DNA of 50,544 bases from assembly GCF_019748365.1 (NCBI RefSeq), contig NZ_JAIEPN010000160.1:1-50544 (forward strand), given 5' to 3'. Position numbers and translations under genes: made by a program. The stretch is from Novosphingobium sp. (GTDB taxonomy: Bacteria; Pseudomonadota; Alphaproteobacteria; Sphingomonadales; Sphingomonadaceae). Below the pieces are notes generated by a model that was given only the letters and a program-made list of their open reading frames with translations, was not told where the DNA came from and did no database searches. How positions within the stretch are numbered: position 1 is the stretch's first letter; each line of letters begins with the position of its first letter. Positions 38,201 through 47,109 of the stretch are shown piece by piece.

Positions 38201-40209
38201 GCGTCACCGCCAGTCTGCTCGGCGGCAGCGGCAGCGTCGGCGATGCGGCGGGCGACAGCTATGTGTCGATCGAGAACCTGACCGGCTCGGGTGGCGCCGA
38301 CACGCTGATCGGCGATGCCAGTGCGAATATCCTCAGCGGCGGCAGCGGCGATGATTTCCTGCGCGGCGGTGCCGGGGCCGATACGCTCAATGGCGGCAAC
38401 GGCTTCGATACCGCCGATTACTCGGATTCAAACGCCGCCGTCTCGGTCTATCTCGATGGCACCTCGGCCAGCGGCGGCTACGCGCAGGGCGATGTGCTGA
38501 CCTCGGTCGAAGGCCTGATCGGTTCGGCCTTCAACGACACGCTGGTCGGTTCGAACGCGAACGAGACGATCAGCGGCGGTGATGGTGATGACACGATCAC
38601 CGGTTCGGCGGGCGACGACATCCTCACTGGCGGCAACGGCAACGATGCGCTGAACGGCGGCACCGGCGCCGATACCATTGATGGCGGCGCCGGGACGGAC
38701 ACCTTCACCTATGCCAGTTCCGCCGGTGGGGTGACGGCCTATCTCGATGGCAGCGCCGGATCGGGCAGCGAGGCGGCTGGTGACCGGATCACCGGCGTCG
38801 AGATCCTGATCGGCTCGGCCTTCGATGATACGCTCTGGGGCACCTCTGGCGCCGATACCTTGCAGGGCGGCAATGGCAGCGATGTGCTGGTCGGCGGTGC
38901 GGGCGCGGACGTGCTCGATGGCGGTGCGGGGACAGACAGCGTCTCCTTCGCCAATTCCGCCACCGCGATCTCCGCCAGCTTCGCCACGGGCAGCCTCGTC
39001 GTCACCGCCGCCGATGCGGTGGGCGATTCCTATACCTCGATCGAGGGCGTGGTCGGCTCCGCGCTGGGCGATACATTGCGCGGCGGCGCCGGCATCGAAC
39101 TGCTCGACGGCGGCCTTGGCGACGATGTGCTCTATGGCAGCGCCGGGGCCGACACCATCGCGGGCGGCGGCGGGTTCGATACGATCGACTACTCTGCCTC
39201 GGCTGCCGCCATCACCGCCCGGCTCGATGGCACCGCCTCGAGCGGCGGCGATGCGGCGGGAGACCTGCTCTCCGGCATCGAGCAGGTAATCGGCACTGCG
39301 CTCGCCGATACATTCCTCGGTACCGCCGCCGACGAGACCTTCCGCGGCGGCGGCGGCGATGACGCGATGACCGGCGGCGCCGGGAACGACACGCTCTATG
39401 GCGAGGCGGGCAATGATGTGCTGAACGGAGGCCTCGGCAGCGATGTGCTCGATGGCGGCGCGGGCACCGACACGGCGACTTATGCCAACTCCGCGCTCGG
39501 CGTGGCCGCCAATCTGGCCGACAGCGCGTTCAACACCAATGAAGCGGCGGGCGATACCTATACCAGCATCGAAAACCTGATCGGCTCGGGCTTGAACGAC
39601 CGGCTCACCGGCGATGGCGGGGCCAATGTGCTTGACGGCGGCGCGGGCAATGATCGCCTAGCGGGCGGGGCGGGCGCCGATAGTCTGATCGGCGGCATTG
39701 GCAGCGATATCGCGGATTACGCGCAGGCGGGCAGCGCCGTCGCGCTCTCGCTGGGCAGCGGCGGGGCGGGCACCGGCACCGGCAGCGCGGGCGAAGCTGC
39801 GGGCGATACGCTCTCCGGCATCGAAAGCGTGATCGGCTCCAGCTTTGCCGACAGCTTCGCGCTCACGCTCGGCGCGGGCTTTTCGGTCGATGGTGGCTCG
39901 GGTAGCGATACGGTGGCGCTTGCCGCCAATGCCGGCTCGGTCACCTCGGCACAGCTTGCCAGCGTGCTCAGCCGGGTCGAGACCATCGACTTCAACGCGA
40001 GCGGCACCAATGCCAGCCTCACGGTCGATGCCAGCTTCATCCAGAGTGTGGCGGGAGCCGGCAATGCCTCGCGCCTCACGCTGGATTTCAACGCGGGCGA
40101 TACCCTCCAGATCGCCAATGGTGCGATCTACACCCAGAACGGGAGCGACTACACCTTCTACAGCGACAGCAGCCTCACCACGACCGTAGCGCAGCTCTCG
40201 GTGATCTGA
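20278..40209 (+). CDS. Giant RTX repeat protein, probable type I secreted surface adhesin (6643 aa)
   Basis: One uninterrupted frame encodes 6643 residues, with GAGG 4 bases before the ATG. Domains in order: residues 1-62, basic then polar; 63-117, a beta-rich module ([19 protein letters not shown]); 130-280, an acidic Ala/Gln/Pro linker; about 285-440, a second beta-rich domain; about 445-6520, roughly 70 RTX units of the pattern DTADYSxSxxGVTVxLDG, GGDAxGDxLxGIExVxGSxFxDxL and then GGxGxDxLxG nonapeptides; and a C-terminal region of about 125 residues ending AQLSVI, typical of a type I secretion signal. The protein is highly acidic and should fold only on binding calcium outside the cell. 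No Ig-like, lectin or von Willebrand domains are seen. It is encoded right after its presumed secretion apparatus. The adhesin role is inferred from size and context; an S-layer or matrix role is also possible. Confidence 0.9.
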   Translation: MVKIIRAKSGSIGKPRGSKGSSHLAPEADGAQAAVAKQDYGAAKVVQLDADDKARLGIKYAPFKVEIVDVDMVLVFADGSRIIIPGMALAAFSGRKPVILFDDKEFSADQTVGMVGQINPQNPDLELHLSSADADKPAETPREPSGAVQPEDSAQAQAEAAAKQEKQHKSDLQGKALTEKISDSLPQSPASPGVMSARSVEPAPGDALGPAGIGKLVPKLTFELFNSEGVSRSTENGQTVIKGDTGGPGSSTSSAFAAQSAPESIEGTSDSDVLFADDPARAPQGNSLRVLSVVAEVPAKGLELLQVLIPSLPAGYGIVNGTLTDKGWLVSIDQGKIEKLTTTTDATGKVVPVPASQSHFAFDLELTYKLPPTAAQAASNGFKDEFFLPVLLGLSADGKTSTFAVAVSTQFGIKEVTDQAGMTVKDPVTGDPIYVLFSNPPGTNIAAGAGDDRIHAGAGADKIDGGTGFDVADYHLSGEGVDANLATAQGKGGAAEGDSYVSIEGLVGSDFNDRLTGDAGDNMLIGGKGADVLDGGAGSDTVDYSTAFDGAPIGTSGIEVFLDGTPSRGGEAEGDTLLGIEHVIATDRNDTVHGGAADEWIEAGAGDDRLTGSAGADRFDGGAGSDTLDYSGSATAVDARLDGTAGKGGDAEGDTASGAENLIGSAFDDVLTGDGGANQITGGAGADRIDGEGGIDTVDFSASAVAVEIYLDGRPSRGGDAEGDTYANIEVLRGSAFNDHLVGGRGDETLAGGAGDDVLEGGFGSDRLDGGAGFDIASYAGSGSAVQVALEGTLRDGGDAVGDIFTSIEGLEGSAFGDTLVGSTASDLLRGLGGDDVLAGLGGADSIDGGDGFDTADYSASRFAVTVRLDGALSEGGDAEGDRLSGIEKLVGSARDDSLIGAGGDETLLGGEGNDVLTGGAGADTLIGGGGIDTADYSGSASGVTVTLDGAPGAGGDAAGDVLRGIEMLGGSAFADRLGGDAGSNTLMGRGGDDTLTGDLGADTLIGGDGFDTADYSAAGGAVTVRLDGNASSGDIAEGDRLSGIERVLGGAYADTLIGDSGDNTLEGGAGDDTLRGGLGADALIGGSGADTADYSDSNAGVQIDLAANTGAGGSAAGDTFSGIENVSGSIYADRLTGDNGANRLSGGAGDDVLSGGGGADLLQGGEGFDTADYSASGEAVAVALDGSAGSGGDAAGDQLDGIEALTGSAFADRLSGNDSANTLSGGAGDDVLAGLGGADRLLGGGGFDTADYSQSATGVVVGTDGSVGLGGDAQGDTLAGIERVVGSGFDDRLAGGAGADTLDGGAGNDRLDGGMGADTLIGGLGTDLADYARSEAGVNAGLDGGANTGGDAEGDLYAGIEGISGSAFGDVLRGSADADVLLGQGGNDTLHGSAGADVLDGGAGADVADYSAGSAGVRVDLALGSASGGDADGDTLRGIEGVVGTAFADTLDGSAGNDTLIGGAGDDVIEGRGGADVLDGGAGTDIVSYEDSRGGITLRLDGSVGEGGDAQGDSVTGFEHVLGSAYDDTITGVGAAEILEGGGGDDRLSGAGGDDTLIGDAGDDLLTGGAGADILDGGTGFDTADYGASAAAVTIDLGAGTGAGGDAEGDRLSGIESVLGSAFADALTGGANAERLSGGDGNDVLNGAGGNDTLLGGAGDDVIDGGIGADTIDGGAGYDRADYSLSGSGVSVYLDGTTGFGGTATGDTLSGIEEITGSGFDDRLTGAGADEALRGGGGNDVLTGRGGADVLDGGAGIDTADYSTSTTGVTVDLAAGTGTGGDAEGDTLIAVERLVGSSGADRLYGAAGDETIEGGGGDDSLAGRDGADILLGGAGNDSLDGGAGADVLEGGSGFDTVDYSASGEGIVAGLGGSIGIGGDAQGDTLSGIERLVGSAFGDRLLGSLNDDTLEGGAGDDILVGGEGNDTLRGGTGDDVLDGGAGADRIDGGDGIDTVNYGSSAQAVTVRLDGTVSSGGDADGDQLIGIENLTGSAYDDTLIGDAAAETISGGAGDDTIVGGAGDDRLLGGSGDDSLTGGLGADILVGGSGINTASYAAAAAGVAIDLSGAAGTGGEASGDVLSDIQRLLGSAFADTLGGGAGSETILGGAGDDTLRGSAGADLLDGGSGTDVADYSASDGAVTVALDGSIGVGGDAAGDQLVSIEGVIGSSLDDRLTGSSAANVLDGGAGNDVLSGGGGDDTLRGGAGNDLLEGGAGSDLIDGGDGADTVDYSNSSSGVSVSVDGSVSTGGAAEGDRLLHVENLIGSAFADTLRGTAADDSLVGGAGDDVLTGRGGADQLSGGTGFDTADYGDAAAGVTVSLASGLGSGGDAAGDRLDSIERLVGSAFADRLTGSSQADTLEGGAGNDILIGLGGDDTILGGMGDDVIDGGAGADAIDGGLGRDTVDYSGSLVGVNVTLAGGASASGLAEGDVLSSIEEVIGSDEADVITGGAADETLRGGAGDDIVRGGAGADVLDGGAGLDTADYSRAAAGVALSLATGGSGGEAAGDSFVSIEVVEGSEFADSIAGSATDDVLRGRGGDDLLDGGAGADLLDGGAGNDTLRGGAGADMLLGGAGSDTVDYSTSSAGIAINLDGSLSAGGDAQGDTLSSIENAIGSAFDDTITGTSQNEVLDGGAGSDLLSGQGGSDTLRGGAGDDLLSGGIGADLLDGGTGFDTASYADSVAGVTVRLDGGPASGGDAEGDVLTGIEGVIGSAQNDAIIGGAADDRLDGGAGDDILTGGAGNDTLLGGGGDDVLTGGLGADVIDGGSGFNTASYQGAATGVAVDLSGAAGTGGEATGDTLTGISRLLGSAFADQLGGGSGAEAILAGAGDDVLTGSAGNDLLDGGSGFDTVSYAGSGAAVTAYLDGRAGSGGDGAGDVLTGIESLVGSAFDDELNGSDSADLLDGGAGNDTLLGGGGADTLLGGAGNDVIVGGDGADAIDGGLGSDTASYADATSSVTVALDGTAGSGAAAGDMLASIEILIGSAFDDRLGGGVGSETIRAGEGDDTLLGSLGADTLVGGDGTDSADYTGSTGAITAGLDGRTGSGGFAEGDVLTGIERLVGSGFGDTLAGGIGSETLDGGRGDDTLTGSIGADVLIGGTGFDTADYAASASGVTVATDGTVGSSGDAAGDTLAGIERVVGSAFADTLGGSAGADTLEGGAGNDVLSGGSGNDTLLGGSGDDTLTGGSGADGIDGGSGFDRLSYAASGAAIRLDLASGLGAGGDAAGDRVSGIEQVEGSDYDDTITGSGADEVLSGGAGNDTLSGGAGSDALSGGLGNDVLSGGAGADGLDGGSGFDSADYSASGGAVQITLDGSTATGGDAEGDSLTGIERVVGSAFGDMIIGGSAAETLEGGAGNDTLSGSGGGDTLLGGAGDDLLRGGAGADVLSGGDGFDTADYGASDAAVQIVLDGSPAQGGDAAGDVLTGIERVNGSAFDDTLTGSTGADTLSGGAGDDVLTGLGGDDTLLGASGDDTLEGGAGADRIDGGTGFDTVTYAASSFAVTASLGGAVGSGGDAAGDTISNVEVLRGSAFGDTLTGRSSADTLYGDAGDDTLVGTAGSDTLDGGDGFDTADYSASAAGVTVNLDGTVSAGGDAAGDSLVAIERVVGSAQADTLRGADGNDTLEGGGGNDTLLGGVGADSLLGQAGDDTLVGGLGADVLDGGQGSDTVDYSASASAVNAGLDGGANTGGDAEGDTIANAEVLIASAFAGTLRGGTGADTLLGGAGDDVLKGSAGADVLDGGTGFDVADYAASGAGVTVSLATGTGTGGDAQGDTLIGIEQVTGSAQADRLTGSGNADVLLGGGGDDVLTGGLGADTLGGGDGNDTLTGGAGSDLLDGGAGIDTADYAASIQAVRVALDGSIGTGGDAEGDVLSGIEVVIGSAQGDTLIGANANETLQGGAGDDTLVGGAGADTLDGGTGFDTADYSAAVAAVAVALDGSAGTAGDATGDVLTTIERLIGSAQDDALGGSAGDDTILGGAGADTISGGAGSDTLAGGAGDDTLIGGAGADALDGGTGFDTASYATSASAVTVTLGGAAGSRGDAAGDTLTSIEQLIGSAFDDRLTGSAANETFRAGAGSDVVTGGEGDDQLYGEAGDDTLIGGAGADLLDGGLGTDTVSYATSLSAVTINLDGSASVGGDADGDVITNVERVIGSGFNDVFNGSAGSDQIDGGAGDDLFGASAGADGLTGGAGFDTVDYSAGTAAVSVRMDGTASTGGLAEGDVLSGIEQVIATALADTVIGSAGADTILGADGNDTLSGGAGADNLFGGTGDDTLIGGTGADALDGGVGFDTADYSGAGSAVAVRMDGVSGTLGDGLGDVLTGIERLVGSAFADSLLGSAGADGIEGGAGDDAIQGAAGDDTLSGGSGNDVIEGGLGADRIDGGTGIDIADYTNSASGVTVTTDGSTGSGGDAAGDVLTGIETIRGSAHADTLGGSAGADSLLGQSGDDVLAGLGGADVLSGGEGFDTADYSASASAITVDLGAGAGSAGDAAGDALSGIERVVGSALADTLSGSANADVLEGGAGNDRLDGAAGADTLLGGAGDDTLIGGTGSDTLDGGTGFDTADYTASTQGVTVYNNGVDPGSGGAATGDVLIGIERVLGSAFADTLVGGSAAETLVGGDGNDVIEGGAGADSIDGGAGFDTASYEHASAAVTVSLAAGGGNGSGSAGEAAGDVLTGIERLLGSDYGDTLIGGAAANTLEGGAGDDLLVAGAGIDTLIGGSGNDTVDYSAAGAAITIALDGSAGSGSIAAGDRLTGIEGVIGSAHADTITGAFSNDTLSGGGGDDILSGGTGSDTLLGGAGNDLLSGDGGADVLDGGTGLDTVTYAGSVGGVTVDLAAGTATGGDAAGDTFLSVERFTGSRGSDTFIGAGGDDWFDGFDGNDTLSGGDGNDTLLGGIGDDTLAGGAEADTIDGGAGYDSADYSASNAGVTIRTGGSSSGGDAQGDTLANIERVVGSAYADRFEGRNADEEFVGGAGDDAFIASGGADIYRGDAGNDVADYSASTSSGMVIYMDGGFGATGDAAGDRLFDIETVIGSAQNDTIYAAATGSTIQAGGGNDTLIGADGADVLDGGSGDDIVISGLGADQVTGGSGTDLVDYRNSNAAVIVSNNGSAGVGGWAAGDVLSGIEVIYGSANYGDTLRGGLTAATTLHGWGGNDTFVSFGQADAIDGGTGSDTVDYAASLSGVTVRLDGTLSSGGDAEGDKVIGVERVIGSAFADTLIGAGFSETLTGGDGDDTLIGGAGADTLDGGAGFDTADYSSAGGVIVRMDGTPGSAGEANGDVLIGIERVLGSALSDVIYGSSGADTILGGGGDDVLAPGLGADTLDGGAGTDTVDYSSSASALTVNLADAGLSTGLAQGDTYANVEVWSLSAFNDTFVGSAGAETVYGNNGNDTLDAGAGNDTLFGGNGDDTLIGGAGADTIDGGAGADTVDYSASSAGITINLGTGTNNTGGDAEGDFFVPATIENAIGSAFDDTITGSAGANRLRGGEGNDVILGGAGADAMDGGAGIDTVSYLAATAGVAINLLTGTASGGDAAGDTLAGFENIQGGNGADTLTGDGSANTIWGSFGNDTIIGGGGTDTLFGDDGDDTIDGGAGADILTGGAGFNTLSYGTATSAVSVSLATGTGTLGDAQGDTFTNFVNLTGSGFNDFLVGNIGGNTIRGGNGDDQIDGGAGSDTLFGDAGNDTFLGGGGFDYMDGGAGSDTVDYSGATGAVTIDLNAGNGTLGDALGDSFVSIENLTGTAYGDTLQGNSGNNVLAGGDGNDFLIGLGGADTLLGGNGDDRLSGGAGADALDGGAGVNVLFFGTDPAQPQSVALTTGVTVNLDGVTPGVGGDAAGDTYKNFQIIYLTNQADSVIGTTAAEWFRGLGGADTINGGGGIDTVSYLGSSAVTVGLDGTVGSGNEAQGDVISNVEILQGTQFDDTLWGDGGNNTLYGMEGNDTLRGDAGSDVLDGGSGSDTVSYANSASGVTASLLGGSGSVGDAAGDSYVSIENLTGSGGADTLIGDASANILSGGSGDDFLRGGAGADTLNGGNGFDTADYSDSNAAVSVYLDGTSASGGYAQGDVLTSVEGLIGSAFNDTLVGSNANETISGGDGDDTITGSAGDDILTGGNGNDALNGGTGADTIDGGAGTDTFTYASSAGGVTAYLDGSAGSGSEAAGDRITGVEILIGSAFDDTLWGTSGADTLQGGNGSDVLVGGAGADVLDGGAGTDSVSFANSATAISASFATGSLVVTAADAVGDSYTSIEGVVGSALGDTLRGGAGIELLDGGLGDDVLYGSAGADTIAGGGGFDTIDYSASAAAITARLDGTASSGGDAAGDLLSGIEQVIGTALADTFLGTAADETFRGGGGDDAMTGGAGNDTLYGEAGNDVLNGGLGSDVLDGGAGTDTATYANSALGVAANLADSAFNTNEAAGDTYTSIENLIGSGLNDRLTGDGGANVLDGGAGNDRLAGGAGADSLIGGIGSDIADYAQAGSAVALSLGSGGAGTGTGSAGEAAGDTLSGIESVIGSSFADSFALTLGAGFSVDGGSGSDTVALAANAGSVTSAQLASVLSRVETIDFNASGTNASLTVDASFIQSVAGAGNASRLTLDFNAGDTLQIANGAIYTQNGSDYTFYSDSSLTTTVAQLSVI
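21610..39850 (+). repeat. RTX repeat array, about 70 units inside the giant gene
   Basis: Tandem coding repeats begin near residue 445 and end near 6520. Each unit has a spacer of about 45 residues, starting DYS and ending GIExVxGS, and then a block of calcium-binding nonapeptides. Units counted in full are mostly 79 or 97 residues, with a few of 70 near the N-terminus; a 96-residue and an 86-residue unit carry small spacer changes. Units from about the fiftieth onward are more divergent, with more Asn and Trp. The array makes the opposite strand look falsely coding and will be prone to assembly error and recombination. Confidence 0.9.
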
Positions 40210-40322
40210 GGCGGAGGGCGGGACCATCCATTTTCCGCAAGGGTGACTTGCGCGGAGCGCGGCTGGTGGCTGCGCGCCGCATGGGTAAAACGGGGCCAAC
40301 GCCGCTCGAAGGTTCCGCCCCG

Positions 40323-40940
40323 ATGTCCGATTTCCCAGATCCCACCGATCATGCCTTCTCGTCTTCGGTCAAGGCGGCGCAGACCCGCAAGGGCTCGCGC
40401 CACCACTATGCCGGTATGATCATGGCCGACCGCGTCGACGAACGCCTCGCCGCTTTCGTTGCCGATGTGCGCAGCTTCTATCTCGGCACGGCGAGCGCCG
40501 ATGGCCAGCCCTATATCCAGCATCGCGGCGGGCCCAAGGGCTTCCTCAAGGTGCTTGACGACAAGCGCCTCGCCTTTGCCGATTTCCGCGGCAACCGGCA
40601 GTACATCACCACCGGCAATGCTGCGGAGAACGGCAAGGCGTTCATCTTCCTGATGGACTATGCGGGTCGCCGCCGAATCAAGGTCTGGGGCGAGCTCGAG
40701 GTGATCGAGGGCGATGCCGAGCTCAATGCATCGCTCGCCATGCCCGGCTATCGCGGCGTTCCCGAACAGGCGATGGTCTTCACGATCACCGCGTGGGACA
40801 TCAATTGTCCGCAGCATATCCCGCAGATGTTCCATGCCGACGATGTCGCCGAAGCGCTCGCCCAAGAGCTATCTGCGCGGGATGCGCGGATCGCCGCGCT
40901 CGAAGCACAGCTCGCCGCCCTTTCAGAAAATGGAACATAG
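40323..40940 (+). CDS. Pyridoxamine 5'-phosphate oxidase-like FMN-binding protein
   Basis: This 205-residue protein has the FMN-binding split-barrel fold. Typical elements are FYLGTASADGQPYIQHRGGPKGFLKVLDD and FADFRGNRQYITTGN (strands around the flavin site), FLMDYAGRRRIKVWGE and the C-terminal WDINCPQHIPQMF, all common in the pyridoxamine 5'-phosphate oxidase-related group often annotated as flavin-nucleotide-binding. A helical tail rich in Ala/Leu/Glu ends the protein. The ATG at 40323 (MSDFPDPTDHAF) was chosen as the family-like start; the upstream open frame overlaps sequence with no conservation pattern. It follows the RTX gene by 113 bases but probably has no link to secretion. The true substrate is unknown. 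Confidence 0.8.
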   Translation: MSDFPDPTDHAFSSSVKAAQTRKGSRHHYAGMIMADRVDERLAAFVADVRSFYLGTASADGQPYIQHRGGPKGFLKVLDDKRLAFADFRGNRQYITTGNAAENGKAFIFLMDYAGRRRIKVWGELEVIEGDAELNASLAMPGYRGVPEQAMVFTITAWDINCPQHIPQMFHADDVAEALAQELSARDARIAALEAQLAALSENGT

Positions 40941-40996
40941 CTTTGCAGATTATCGCCCTACAAATGTCATATCCGCGTGCCTACATGATGTAAGCA

Positions 40997-41027
40997 GCCG
41001 CCGGTTCCCCCCTCCCTTCCCGGCGGC
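40997..41027. terminator. GC-rich hairpin, candidate terminator
   Basis: GCCGCCGG (40997-41004) pairs with CCGGCGGC (41020-41027) around a pyrimidine-rich loop, 57 bases after the stop of the flavin-binding protein gene. There is no T-run, so termination is uncertain. Confidence 0.35.
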
Positions 41028-41070
41028 CCCTTGCGCTCTGGCGGCACATCCCTGGCCGCACAGAGCCCCA

Positions 41071-41112
41071 GCACCCGGGCAGGCCATCCCCCCTGCACTC
41101 CTGCCCGGGTGC
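41071..41112. terminator. Second perfect hairpin before the NTF2-like gene
   Basis: A perfect 13-base inverted repeat, GCACCCGGGCAGG (41071-41083) and CCTGCCCGGGTGC (41100-41112), with a 16-base loop. It sits about 50 bases before the NTF2-like gene. It could be a terminator without a T-run, an operator, or an mRNA leader hairpin. Confidence 0.4.
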
Positions 41113-41164
41113 CACCTCTTCCTGAAGTCATCCGTTCCAACTTGCCTCGATGAAAGGCCCTGTC

Positions 41165-41629
41165 ATGTCGCGTCCCCCGCTGCCGCCGTTCACCGCCGAA
41201 ACCGCCGCGCAGAAAGTGCGTCTCGCCGAAGATGCATGGAACACGCGCGATCCGCAGCGCGTCGCCTTGGCCTATACCGAGGACACGCAGTGGCGGAACC
41301 GCGCCGAATTCGTGTCTGGACGTGCTGCGGTGGAAGCCTTCCTCACCCGCAAGTGGCTGCGCGAGCTCGATTACCGCCTCGTCAAGGAACTCTGGGCGCA
41401 TGATGGCAACCGCATCGCGGTGCGCTTCGCCTACGAATACCGCGACGACAGCGGCCATTGGTTCCGCGCCTACGGTAACGAAAACTGGGAATTCGACGAA
41501 CAGGGGCTCATGCGGCGCCGTATCGCCAGCATAAATGAACACCCCATCCGCCCGGAGGAGCGCCGGCTTGACTGGCCGCTCAGCCGCCGCCCCGACGATT
41601 ACCCCAGCCTCACCGAGCTGGGCTTTTGA
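41165..41629 (+). CDS. NTF2-like (SnoaL-type, DUF1348) protein
   Basis: This 154-residue protein resembles the DUF1348 group of the nuclear transport factor 2-like fold. Landmarks are [79 protein letters not shown] and the C-terminal [11 protein letters not shown]. These small cone-shaped proteins act as enzymes or ligand binders; the function of this group is not known. The ATG at 41165 has AAAGG 7 bases upstream, better placed than the in-frame ATG at 41150. The next gene starts 12 bases after its stop. Confidence 0.85.
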   Translation: MSRPPLPPFTAETAAQKVRLAEDAWNTRDPQRVALAYTEDTQWRNRAEFVSGRAAVEAFLTRKWLRELDYRLVKELWAHDGNRIAVRFAYEYRDDSGHWFRAYGNENWEFDEQGLMRRRIASINEHPIRPEERRLDWPLSRRPDDYPSLTELGF

Positions 41630-41641
41630 AGGCTTGAGGAC

Positions 41642-41929
41642 ATGAACGTACCGCCTCCCCGCCCTGCGCGCGCCAAGGCTGTGGCCCAGCCGCTGACGCT
41701 CTATGTCTGCTTCCAGAGCCTCCAGGCGCGCCCCGCCCGGCTCCAGGCGTTCCTGCGCACGTGGTTTGCAGGCTGGGCGATCCTGCTCAGCTGGAGTGTC
41801 TACGCCTTCCTCGCCGCGCCGAGCGGCTTCGCAATCACCGCGCAGGCGGCGTTCTTCGCCGTGCTCTTCCCGTGGATCCTGCTTCCCTTCGCGGCTGCGC
41901 TGGGCCGGAAGCGCTGCAACAAGCGCTAG
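41642..41929 (+). CDS. Small two-helix membrane protein, function unknown
   Basis: This 95-residue protein has a Pro/Arg-rich N-terminus (about 1-40) and two predicted membrane helices (about 42-60, FAGWAILLSWSVYAFLAAP, and 67-86, AQAAFFAVLFPWILLPFAAA), ending in a basic tail RKRCNKR. It begins 12 bases after the NTF2-like gene and is probably co-transcribed with it. Its last 4 bases overlap the stop of the convergent oxidoreductase gene. I do not recognise the family. Confidence 0.6.
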   Translation: MNVPPPRPARAKAVAQPLTLYVCFQSLQARPARLQAFLRTWFAGWAILLSWSVYAFLAAPSGFAITAQAAFFAVLFPWILLPFAAALGRKRCNKR

Positions 41930-44199
41930 GCGACTTTCTCCAGCCGCGCCGGCACATATTTGTGCCACGGCGTCCCCACCACCGGATCGCGCCAGCGGTA
42001 GTCGGTCAGCTCGTTGAGCGCGGCGCCCTGTCGCCGGAGCGAGCCGTCCGCCTGCCGTACATCGAGCCCCAGCCCGTTCGGCAGCGAGACATGGCCCGGC
42101 CGCGCGCCGTCGCTCAGCTCCACCAGAGCCCGCGCCCGCCCGCGCCGCGTCACCACATCCACCGCATCGCCTTCGCCCAGCCCCAGCTGCGCCGCATCGC
42201 CCGGATGGATCCGCAAGGTGCTGTCCAGCGTGCCCTTGCGCAGCCAGCTCGCGTCGCGAATGCTGGTGTTGCTTGTCTCGGTGCGCCGTTCGCCGGCTGA
42301 GAGGATCAGCGGGTAATCGGGATCGACCGGCGGCCCGGCCGGATCGAGCGCCATCAGAAGCTCCAGCATCTCCGGAATATGCAGGTTGATGCGCTGCCCC
42401 GGCTGGCGCACCAGCTCCCAACCCCCCGGCTCGCTGCGTGAAAAGACAGTGCCCGAGGGCGAGGCCATGATCGCCTCGAATAGCCGGTTGCCCGCCAGCG
42501 GCCCGGTATAGCCCGCCGCCGCCGCTTGGTCAGGAAAGTTGCGCACGAAGATCTGCGCCACGCCCCACACCGCTGCGGCATTGCTCATGCCTTCGGGCAG
42601 CGCGTCTGCCAGCGCCCTGTAGAGCAGCACCGGCGCTACCGCCATGATCCCCGGCTGCGCTGCTGCCGCCTGCGCAAAGGCCATCGCGAAGTGGTCGAGA
42701 TTACCCGCCGCCGCTTTCAGGGGCGCCACCAGATCCGCGCTCAGCACGCCCAAAGCCTCGCACAGCCGCGTATGGATCGCGCCTTCCTCCAGCGTCCCCT
42801 CGCGCGGGGCAAACAGCGGGCGGCGCAATTGGAACGCGTTCTCGGCGGGCTCGAAGTTGAAGAAGCTCGCTTCCGCTTTCTCGAACTGGCTGCAGGCAGG
42901 CAGCACATAGTCCGCCTCGCTCGCGGTTTCGGTCATCGCCACGTCGATCACCACGCTGAACTCCAGCGCCCGCAGCGCCTCGCGCATCCGCGCCGTATCC
43001 GCCAGCGAATGGACCGGGTTCGCGCTTTCGATGATCATCGCGCGGAAGCGGTGCGGGTGATCGGTGAGGATCTCCTCGCTGATCGCGTTGCAGGGGATCA
43101 GCCCCATGATCACCGGAAAGCCGGTGACGGGCGAGCGCTTCCAGTTGCGCTCCCCGCTCGGCCGCGCCGCGCTCCCAGCACTCGCGCTGCCGCTCCCTCC
43201 CAGCGGACGGAATGGCACGAAGGCATAGCTCGTGCCCTTGCGGCCAAAGCTGCCGGTGAGGCCGATGATCAGCCGGTGGAGATAGGACCCAAGCGTCGAA
43301 TGGACGCCCATCTGCATGCCAAGGTCCTCCATCGAAGCCATGGTTTCAGCCGCCGCCATGCGCCGCGCCGCCGCACGAAGCAGGTCCTCGTCGACGCCGC
43401 AAACTTGCGCAAACTGGCTGATGGGCACGCGCTTCAGCACGTCCAGCACCGGCTCGGCATTGCTGACATGCGCGTCCATCCATGCGGTATTGGCAAGGCC
43501 CTCCTGCACGAGGATCGCCGCCAGCGCGCCGAGGCACCAGGCATCGGTACCGGGCCGGATCGCGAGGTGATAGTCCGCCATCACGGCCGTTTCGCTGCGG
43601 CGCGGATCGATCACGATCATCGACCGCGCCGGGTCCGCCGCGATCTCGCGCAGCACCACGCGGGCGCGCGGGAAGCCGTTCGATTGCCACGGGTTCTTGC
43701 CGATCAGCAGCGCCACTTCGGCATGTTCGAAATCGTGGTGCATGCCGCAGCCGAACATCCGCGCCTGCACCCAGGCCTCGCCGGTCTTCTCCTGCGCCAG
43801 CGCATTGGAGCGATAGCGCACGCCGAGCGCGGCCAGCGTCGCCTGCGCATAGACGCCGGGCAAGTGGTTCCCCTGTCCGCCGCCGCCGTAATAAAGGATG
43901 CTCTCGCCGCCATGCGCATCGCGCACCACCGCCAGCCGCGCGGCCACTTCCGCGATCGCGGTGTCCCAATCGACCGCTTCATAGCTGCCATCCGCCCGCC
44001 GCCGCATCGGGGAGGACAGCCGGTCGCGCCCCTGCTGGTAGGCATCCATGCGCTGCGCCTTCTCGCAGACATAGCCTTTGGTCACCGGATGCGCCTTGTC
44101 GGGTCGCACGCGCACGATTCGTTTCCCCTCGGTCTGCACTTCGATCCCGCAGTTCATCGAACAGATCATGCAGGCGGTTGGCTGCCACGTCTCGGTCAT
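41926..44199 (-). CDS. Molybdopterin (bis-MGD) oxidoreductase, formate dehydrogenase-like
   Basis: This 757-residue protein is a DMSO reductase-superfamily catalytic subunit. An N-terminal 4Fe-4S site (Cys10, Cys13, Cys17 in CMICSMNC, and GYVC further on) precedes the molybdopterin domains. FGCGMHHDFEHAEVALLIGKNP carries the candidate Mo-ligand cysteine, and the C-terminal dinucleotide-binding domain has SAGERRTETSNTSIRD and LRIHPGDAAQLGLGEGDAV. No twin-arginine signal is seen, so it should be cytoplasmic. The ATG overlaps the TetR stop by 4 bases (ATGA), which indicates an operon. No electron-transfer subunit adjoins it. Single-subunit enzymes of this type are often annotated as formate dehydrogenase, but the substrate is not established. 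Confidence 0.8.
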   Translation of the reverse strand: MTETWQPTACMICSMNCGIEVQTEGKRIVRVRPDKAHPVTKGYVCEKAQRMDAYQQGRDRLSSPMRRRADGSYEAVDWDTAIAEVAARLAVVRDAHGGESILYYGGGGQGNHLPGVYAQATLAALGVRYRSNALAQEKTGEAWVQARMFGCGMHHDFEHAEVALLIGKNPWQSNGFPRARVVLREIAADPARSMIVIDPRRSETAVMADYHLAIRPGTDAWCLGALAAILVQEGLANTAWMDAHVSNAEPVLDVLKRVPISQFAQVCGVDEDLLRAAARRMAAAETMASMEDLGMQMGVHSTLGSYLHRLIIGLTGSFGRKGTSYAFVPFRPLGGSGSASAGSAARPSGERNWKRSPVTGFPVIMGLIPCNAISEEILTDHPHRFRAMIIESANPVHSLADTARMREALRALEFSVVIDVAMTETASEADYVLPACSQFEKAEASFFNFEPAENAFQLRRPLFAPREGTLEEGAIHTRLCEALGVLSADLVAPLKAAAGNLDHFAMAFAQAAAAQPGIMAVAPVLLYRALADALPEGMSNAAAVWGVAQIFVRNFPDQAAAAGYTGPLAGNRLFEAIMASPSGTVFSRSEPGGWELVRQPGQRINLHIPEMLELLMALDPAGPPVDPDYPLILSAGERRTETSNTSIRDASWLRKGTLDSTLRIHPGDAAQLGLGEGDAVDVVTRRGRARALVELSDGARPGHVSLPNGLGLDVRQADGSLRRQGAALNELTDYRWRDPVVGTPWHKYVPARLEKVA

Positions 44200-44789
44200 G
44201 CCTCGTCTCCCCGGCGGTGTTCGTAAGCTTCGGCCAGCAGCGCGCTGGCATCGCGGCAGGCGCGCAGCACCGCGTCCGAAAGGTCCTTGTCCGGAATGGC
44301 CCGCGCCAGCGTGAGCCCGCCCATCATCAGCGCCAGCAGCGCGATATCCTCGCCCGGCGGTGTCGGCCCGAGCACTTCCTGCCGGCCCATCAGCGCACCC
44401 GCGACCGCGCCTGCATAGGCCTCGCGAAACATGTCTCCGCCGCGCGGAACCTCGCTCACCAGCGCGGCGAGCGGACAGCCCGTCTCCGGATGATCGCGGT
44501 GGCTGCGCGAGAGATAGCGCGCCGCCATCTGCGCCCGCCGCTCGGCGCGCGGCAGGTCCGCCGGGACTTTGCTGGCAAGGTTGCCAAGGCTTTCCATCGC
44601 CCGCTCCAGCGCTGCGATATCAAGCGCCTCCTTGCTCTCGAAATGCACATAGAAGCCGCCATGCGTCAGCCCGGCATCACGCATCAGCCGGTGCACGGCA
44701 TTGCCCGCCAGCCCTTCACGCCGCAGCCGCTCGGCCGCCAGATCGAGGATCTTCTCGCGGGTGGCGGCCTTCTGCTCGGCACGACTCAT
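44196..44789 (-). CDS. TetR family transcriptional regulator
   Basis: This 197-residue protein has an N-terminal TetR helix-turn-helix (about residues 8-55: ATREKILDLAAERLRREGLAG, then HRLMRDAGLTHGGFYVHFESKEAL) and an all-helical ligand domain containing ETGCPLAALVSEV, typical of the TetR group that controls detoxification or redox genes. It is coupled by a 4-base overlap to the molybdopterin oxidoreductase and preceded by an 18-base palindrome 30 bases upstream, so it probably represses its own operon. The inducer is unknown. Confidence 0.88.
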   Translation of the reverse strand: MSRAEQKAATREKILDLAAERLRREGLAGNAVHRLMRDAGLTHGGFYVHFESKEALDIAALERAMESLGNLASKVPADLPRAERRAQMAARYLSRSHRDHPETGCPLAALVSEVPRGGDMFREAYAGAVAGALMGRQEVLGPTPPGEDIALLALMMGGLTLARAIPDKDLSDAVLRACRDASALLAEAYEHRRGDEA

Positions 44790-44818
44790 CAGCCTCTCCT
44801 TCGGGGGAGAGGATTTTC

Positions 44819-44836
44819 ACATGACACGTATCATGT
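44819..44836. promoter_or_regulatory. Palindromic operator candidate for the TetR regulator
   Basis: ACATGACACGTATCATGT is an 18-base palindrome matching its reverse complement at 16 positions. It sits 30 bases upstream of the tetR-type start codon in the 102-base gap before the DUF779 gene. Size, symmetry and position fit a TetR-family operator. Confidence 0.6.
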
Positions 44837-44891
44837 CAACTGAGCGCGAAGAAACTGCCCCTTGCCAAGGCCGCTTTGCTCTTGCTTTCGG

Positions 44892-45233
44892 CTAAACCGC
44901 GCAGGCCCCCGATCGGATCAGGAACCGCTGCTCGCGCCCGTTATCAAGGCTGAACATCCCCCCGCGCCCGGGCACCGCGTCGAGCAGCAGGTCCACCGCC
45001 TCGCCCGCCGCGCTCCATGCCTCGAACTGCCGCACGCCGATATAGAACGGCGCTTCCCCCACATGCCCCAGCAGCACGTCGCTTTCGCCCACGCGAAATT
45101 CGCCCGCCGGGTAGCACATGGGGGAAGAGCCATCGCAGCATCCGCCCGATTGATGAAACAGCACCGGCCCATGGTCGGCGACGATCTCGCCAAGCAGGGC
45201 CAATGCCGCAGGAGTGGCGGAAACGCTGGTCAT
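44892..45233 (-). CDS. DUF779 protein, aldehyde dehydrogenase partner
   Basis: This 113-residue protein matches the DUF779 family: LALLGEIVADHGPVLFHQSGGCCDGSSPMC, LLGHVGEAPFYIGVRQFEAW and a C-terminal EQRFLIRSGACAV. The paired cysteines in GGCCDGSSPMC are conserved in the family. DUF779 genes usually lie next to acetaldehyde dehydrogenases of the ExaC/AcoD type, and here the gene starts 4 bases after such a gene. Its biochemical role is not known. Confidence 0.85.
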   Translation of the reverse strand: MTSVSATPAALALLGEIVADHGPVLFHQSGGCCDGSSPMCYPAGEFRVGESDVLLGHVGEAPFYIGVRQFEAWSAAGEAVDLLLDAVPGRGGMFSLDNGREQRFLIRSGACAV

Positions 45234-45237
45234 CCGG

Positions 45238-46743
45238 TCAGAAGAAGCCCAGCGCCTTGGGGCTGTAGCTCACCAGCAGGTTCTTGGTCTGCTGGTAGTG
45301 ATCCAGCATCATCTTGTGGTTCTCGCGCCCGATGCCCGATTGCTTGTAGCCGCCGAAGGCCGCGTGCGCCGGATAGGCATGGTAGCAATTGGTCCACACG
45401 CGCCCGGCCTGCACCGCGCGGCCTGTCCGGTAGGCCTGCGTGCCATTGCGCGTCCACACGCCCGCACCCAGGCCATAGAGCGTGTCGTTGGCGATGGCAT
45501 GCGCGTCCTCGGCGTCCTTGAAGGTCGTCACCGCCACCACGGGGCCGAAGATCTCCTCCTGGAACACCCGCATCTTGTTGTGCCCTGCAAGGATCGTCGG
45601 TTTGATATAGAAGCCCCCCGCCATGTCGCCCGGCATCATCGCGCGCTCGCCGCCGGTCAGCACCTTGGCGCCTTCGTTCCGTGCGATCTCGAAATAGGAG
45701 AGGATCTTCTCCAGCTGCTCCGAAGAAGCCTGCGCCCCGATCATCGTCGCCGCATCCAGCGGGCTGCCCTGCACGATCTTTTCGACGCGGGCGACGGCGC
45801 GCTCCATGAACTTGTCGTAGATCGATTCCTGGATCAGCGCGCGGCTCGGGCAGGTGCAGACCTCGCCCTGATTGAGCGCGAACATGGCAAAGCCTTCCAA
45901 GGCCTTGTCGAAGAAGTCGTCATCCGCATCCATCACGTCGGCAAAGAAGATGTTGGGCGATTTGCCGCCCAACTCCAGCGTCACCGGAATCAGGTTCTCG
46001 CTGGCATATTGCATGATCAGGCGCCCGGTCGTCGTCTCGCCGGTAAAGGCGATCTTGGCAATGCGGCGGCTCTGCGCGAGCGGCTTGCCCGCCTCCAGCC
46101 CGAACCCGTTGACCACATTGAGCACGCCCGGCGGCAGCAGATCGCCGATCAGTTCCAGCAGCACGTGGATCGAGGCCGGAGTCTGCTCGGCCGGTTTCAG
46201 CACCACGCAGTTGCCCGCCGCCAGCGCCGGGGCGAGCTTCCACACCGCCATCAGGATCGGGAAGTTCCACGGGATGATCTGGCCGACAACGCCCAGCGGT
46301 TCGTGGAAATGGTAGGCCACGGTATCGTGGTCGATCTCCGAAATCCCGCCTTCCTGCGCGCGGATGCAGCCCGCGAAATAGCGGAAGTGATCGATGGCGA
46401 GCGGCATGTCCGCCGCCATCGTCTCGCGGATCGGCTTGCCGTTGTCCCAGGTCTCCGCCGTTGCCAGCAGCGCAAGGTTCGCTTCCATGCGATCGGCGAT
46501 CCGGTTCAGGATCAGCGCGCGTTCGCCCGCGCTCGTCTTGCCCCACGCGTCCTTCGCCGCATGCGCGGCATCGAGCGCAGCTTCCACATCGGCAGCAGAG
46601 GAACGCGCCAGCGAAGTGATCACCTGCCCCGTCACCGGCGAGGGATTGTCGAACCGCCGTCCGTCCGCGGCATCGACCCAGCGTCCGCCGATATAGTTGC
46701 CGTAATAGTCCTTGAAGGGGTGCGCGGGCAGCGTGCCGGTCAT
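45238..46743 (-). CDS. NAD-dependent aldehyde dehydrogenase (ExaC/AldB type)
   Basis: This 501-residue cytoplasmic enzyme oxidises aldehydes, probably acetaldehyde, to the acid. The general base lies in [10 protein letters not shown] (Glu257) and the catalytic thiol in [11 protein letters not shown] (Cys296). The Rossmann motif FTGETTTG (233-240) and the proline-asparagine pair in IIPWNFP are also present. The ATG at 46743 ([14 protein letters not shown]) has AGAGGA 7 bases upstream; the longer open frame upstream is not family-like. It is followed directly by DUF779, the usual partner of acetaldehyde dehydrogenases in alcohol metabolism. No alcohol dehydrogenase is present in the window. Confidence 0.9.
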   Translation of the reverse strand: MTGTLPAHPFKDYYGNYIGGRWVDAADGRRFDNPSPVTGQVITSLARSSAADVEAALDAAHAAKDAWGKTSAGERALILNRIADRMEANLALLATAETWDNGKPIRETMAADMPLAIDHFRYFAGCIRAQEGGISEIDHDTVAYHFHEPLGVVGQIIPWNFPILMAVWKLAPALAAGNCVVLKPAEQTPASIHVLLELIGDLLPPGVLNVVNGFGLEAGKPLAQSRRIAKIAFTGETTTGRLIMQYASENLIPVTLELGGKSPNIFFADVMDADDDFFDKALEGFAMFALNQGEVCTCPSRALIQESIYDKFMERAVARVEKIVQGSPLDAATMIGAQASSEQLEKILSYFEIARNEGAKVLTGGERAMMPGDMAGGFYIKPTILAGHNKMRVFQEEIFGPVVAVTTFKDAEDAHAIANDTLYGLGAGVWTRNGTQAYRTGRAVQAGRVWTNCYHAYPAHAAFGGYKQSGIGRENHKMMLDHYQQTKNLLVSYSPKALGFF

Positions 46744-47109
46744 GCTCGTTCCTCTCGTGTGTCCCGCGCGAGATCTGGCGCCCGCGCGTGGGGTCGTGGT
46801 TGCAGCCGCCAGGGGCCTGCCCACCAGCGAAGTCTATCGCTGGCGGGCGCGGAAACAAGGGCTTGCTTGGCCCAAGGCCGGCAAACCGCTGTCCTACAGC
46901 AGACGCTCTGCGGTAAACCGGCGCCATGCTCCTTGACCCGCATCAATTCGCCGGACTGTGCCCGCAAGGCGCCGCGGCGGACCCCCGGGGGCGTTTTCAC
47001 TCAGGACTGTGTCAACCTGACCTAAATTGGGAGCCGCGAACACGAATCGCCACAAGCCCATCGCCGCTGGCGAGCAGCGTCAAATATGGTCAGGATGGGG
47101 ACAGGAAAC
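46744..47109. other. Intergenic region upstream of the aldehyde dehydrogenase
   Basis: About 366 bases with no convincing gene. The left part must carry the promoter of the leftward dehydrogenase operon. A CCCCCGGGGG palindrome occurs near 46980. The right end is the flank of the tRNA-Gly fragment. Open frames here lack coding character. Confidence 0.5.

Noticed and set aside
21610..39850. Possible CRISPR or satellite array
   Set aside because: The periodicity is in whole codons within one frame and spells RTX nonapeptides; spacers are not unique sequences of constant length.
46712..47025. Short plus-strand frames upstream of the aldehyde dehydrogenase
   Set aside because: They overlap the promoter region, have atypical composition and no start signal.
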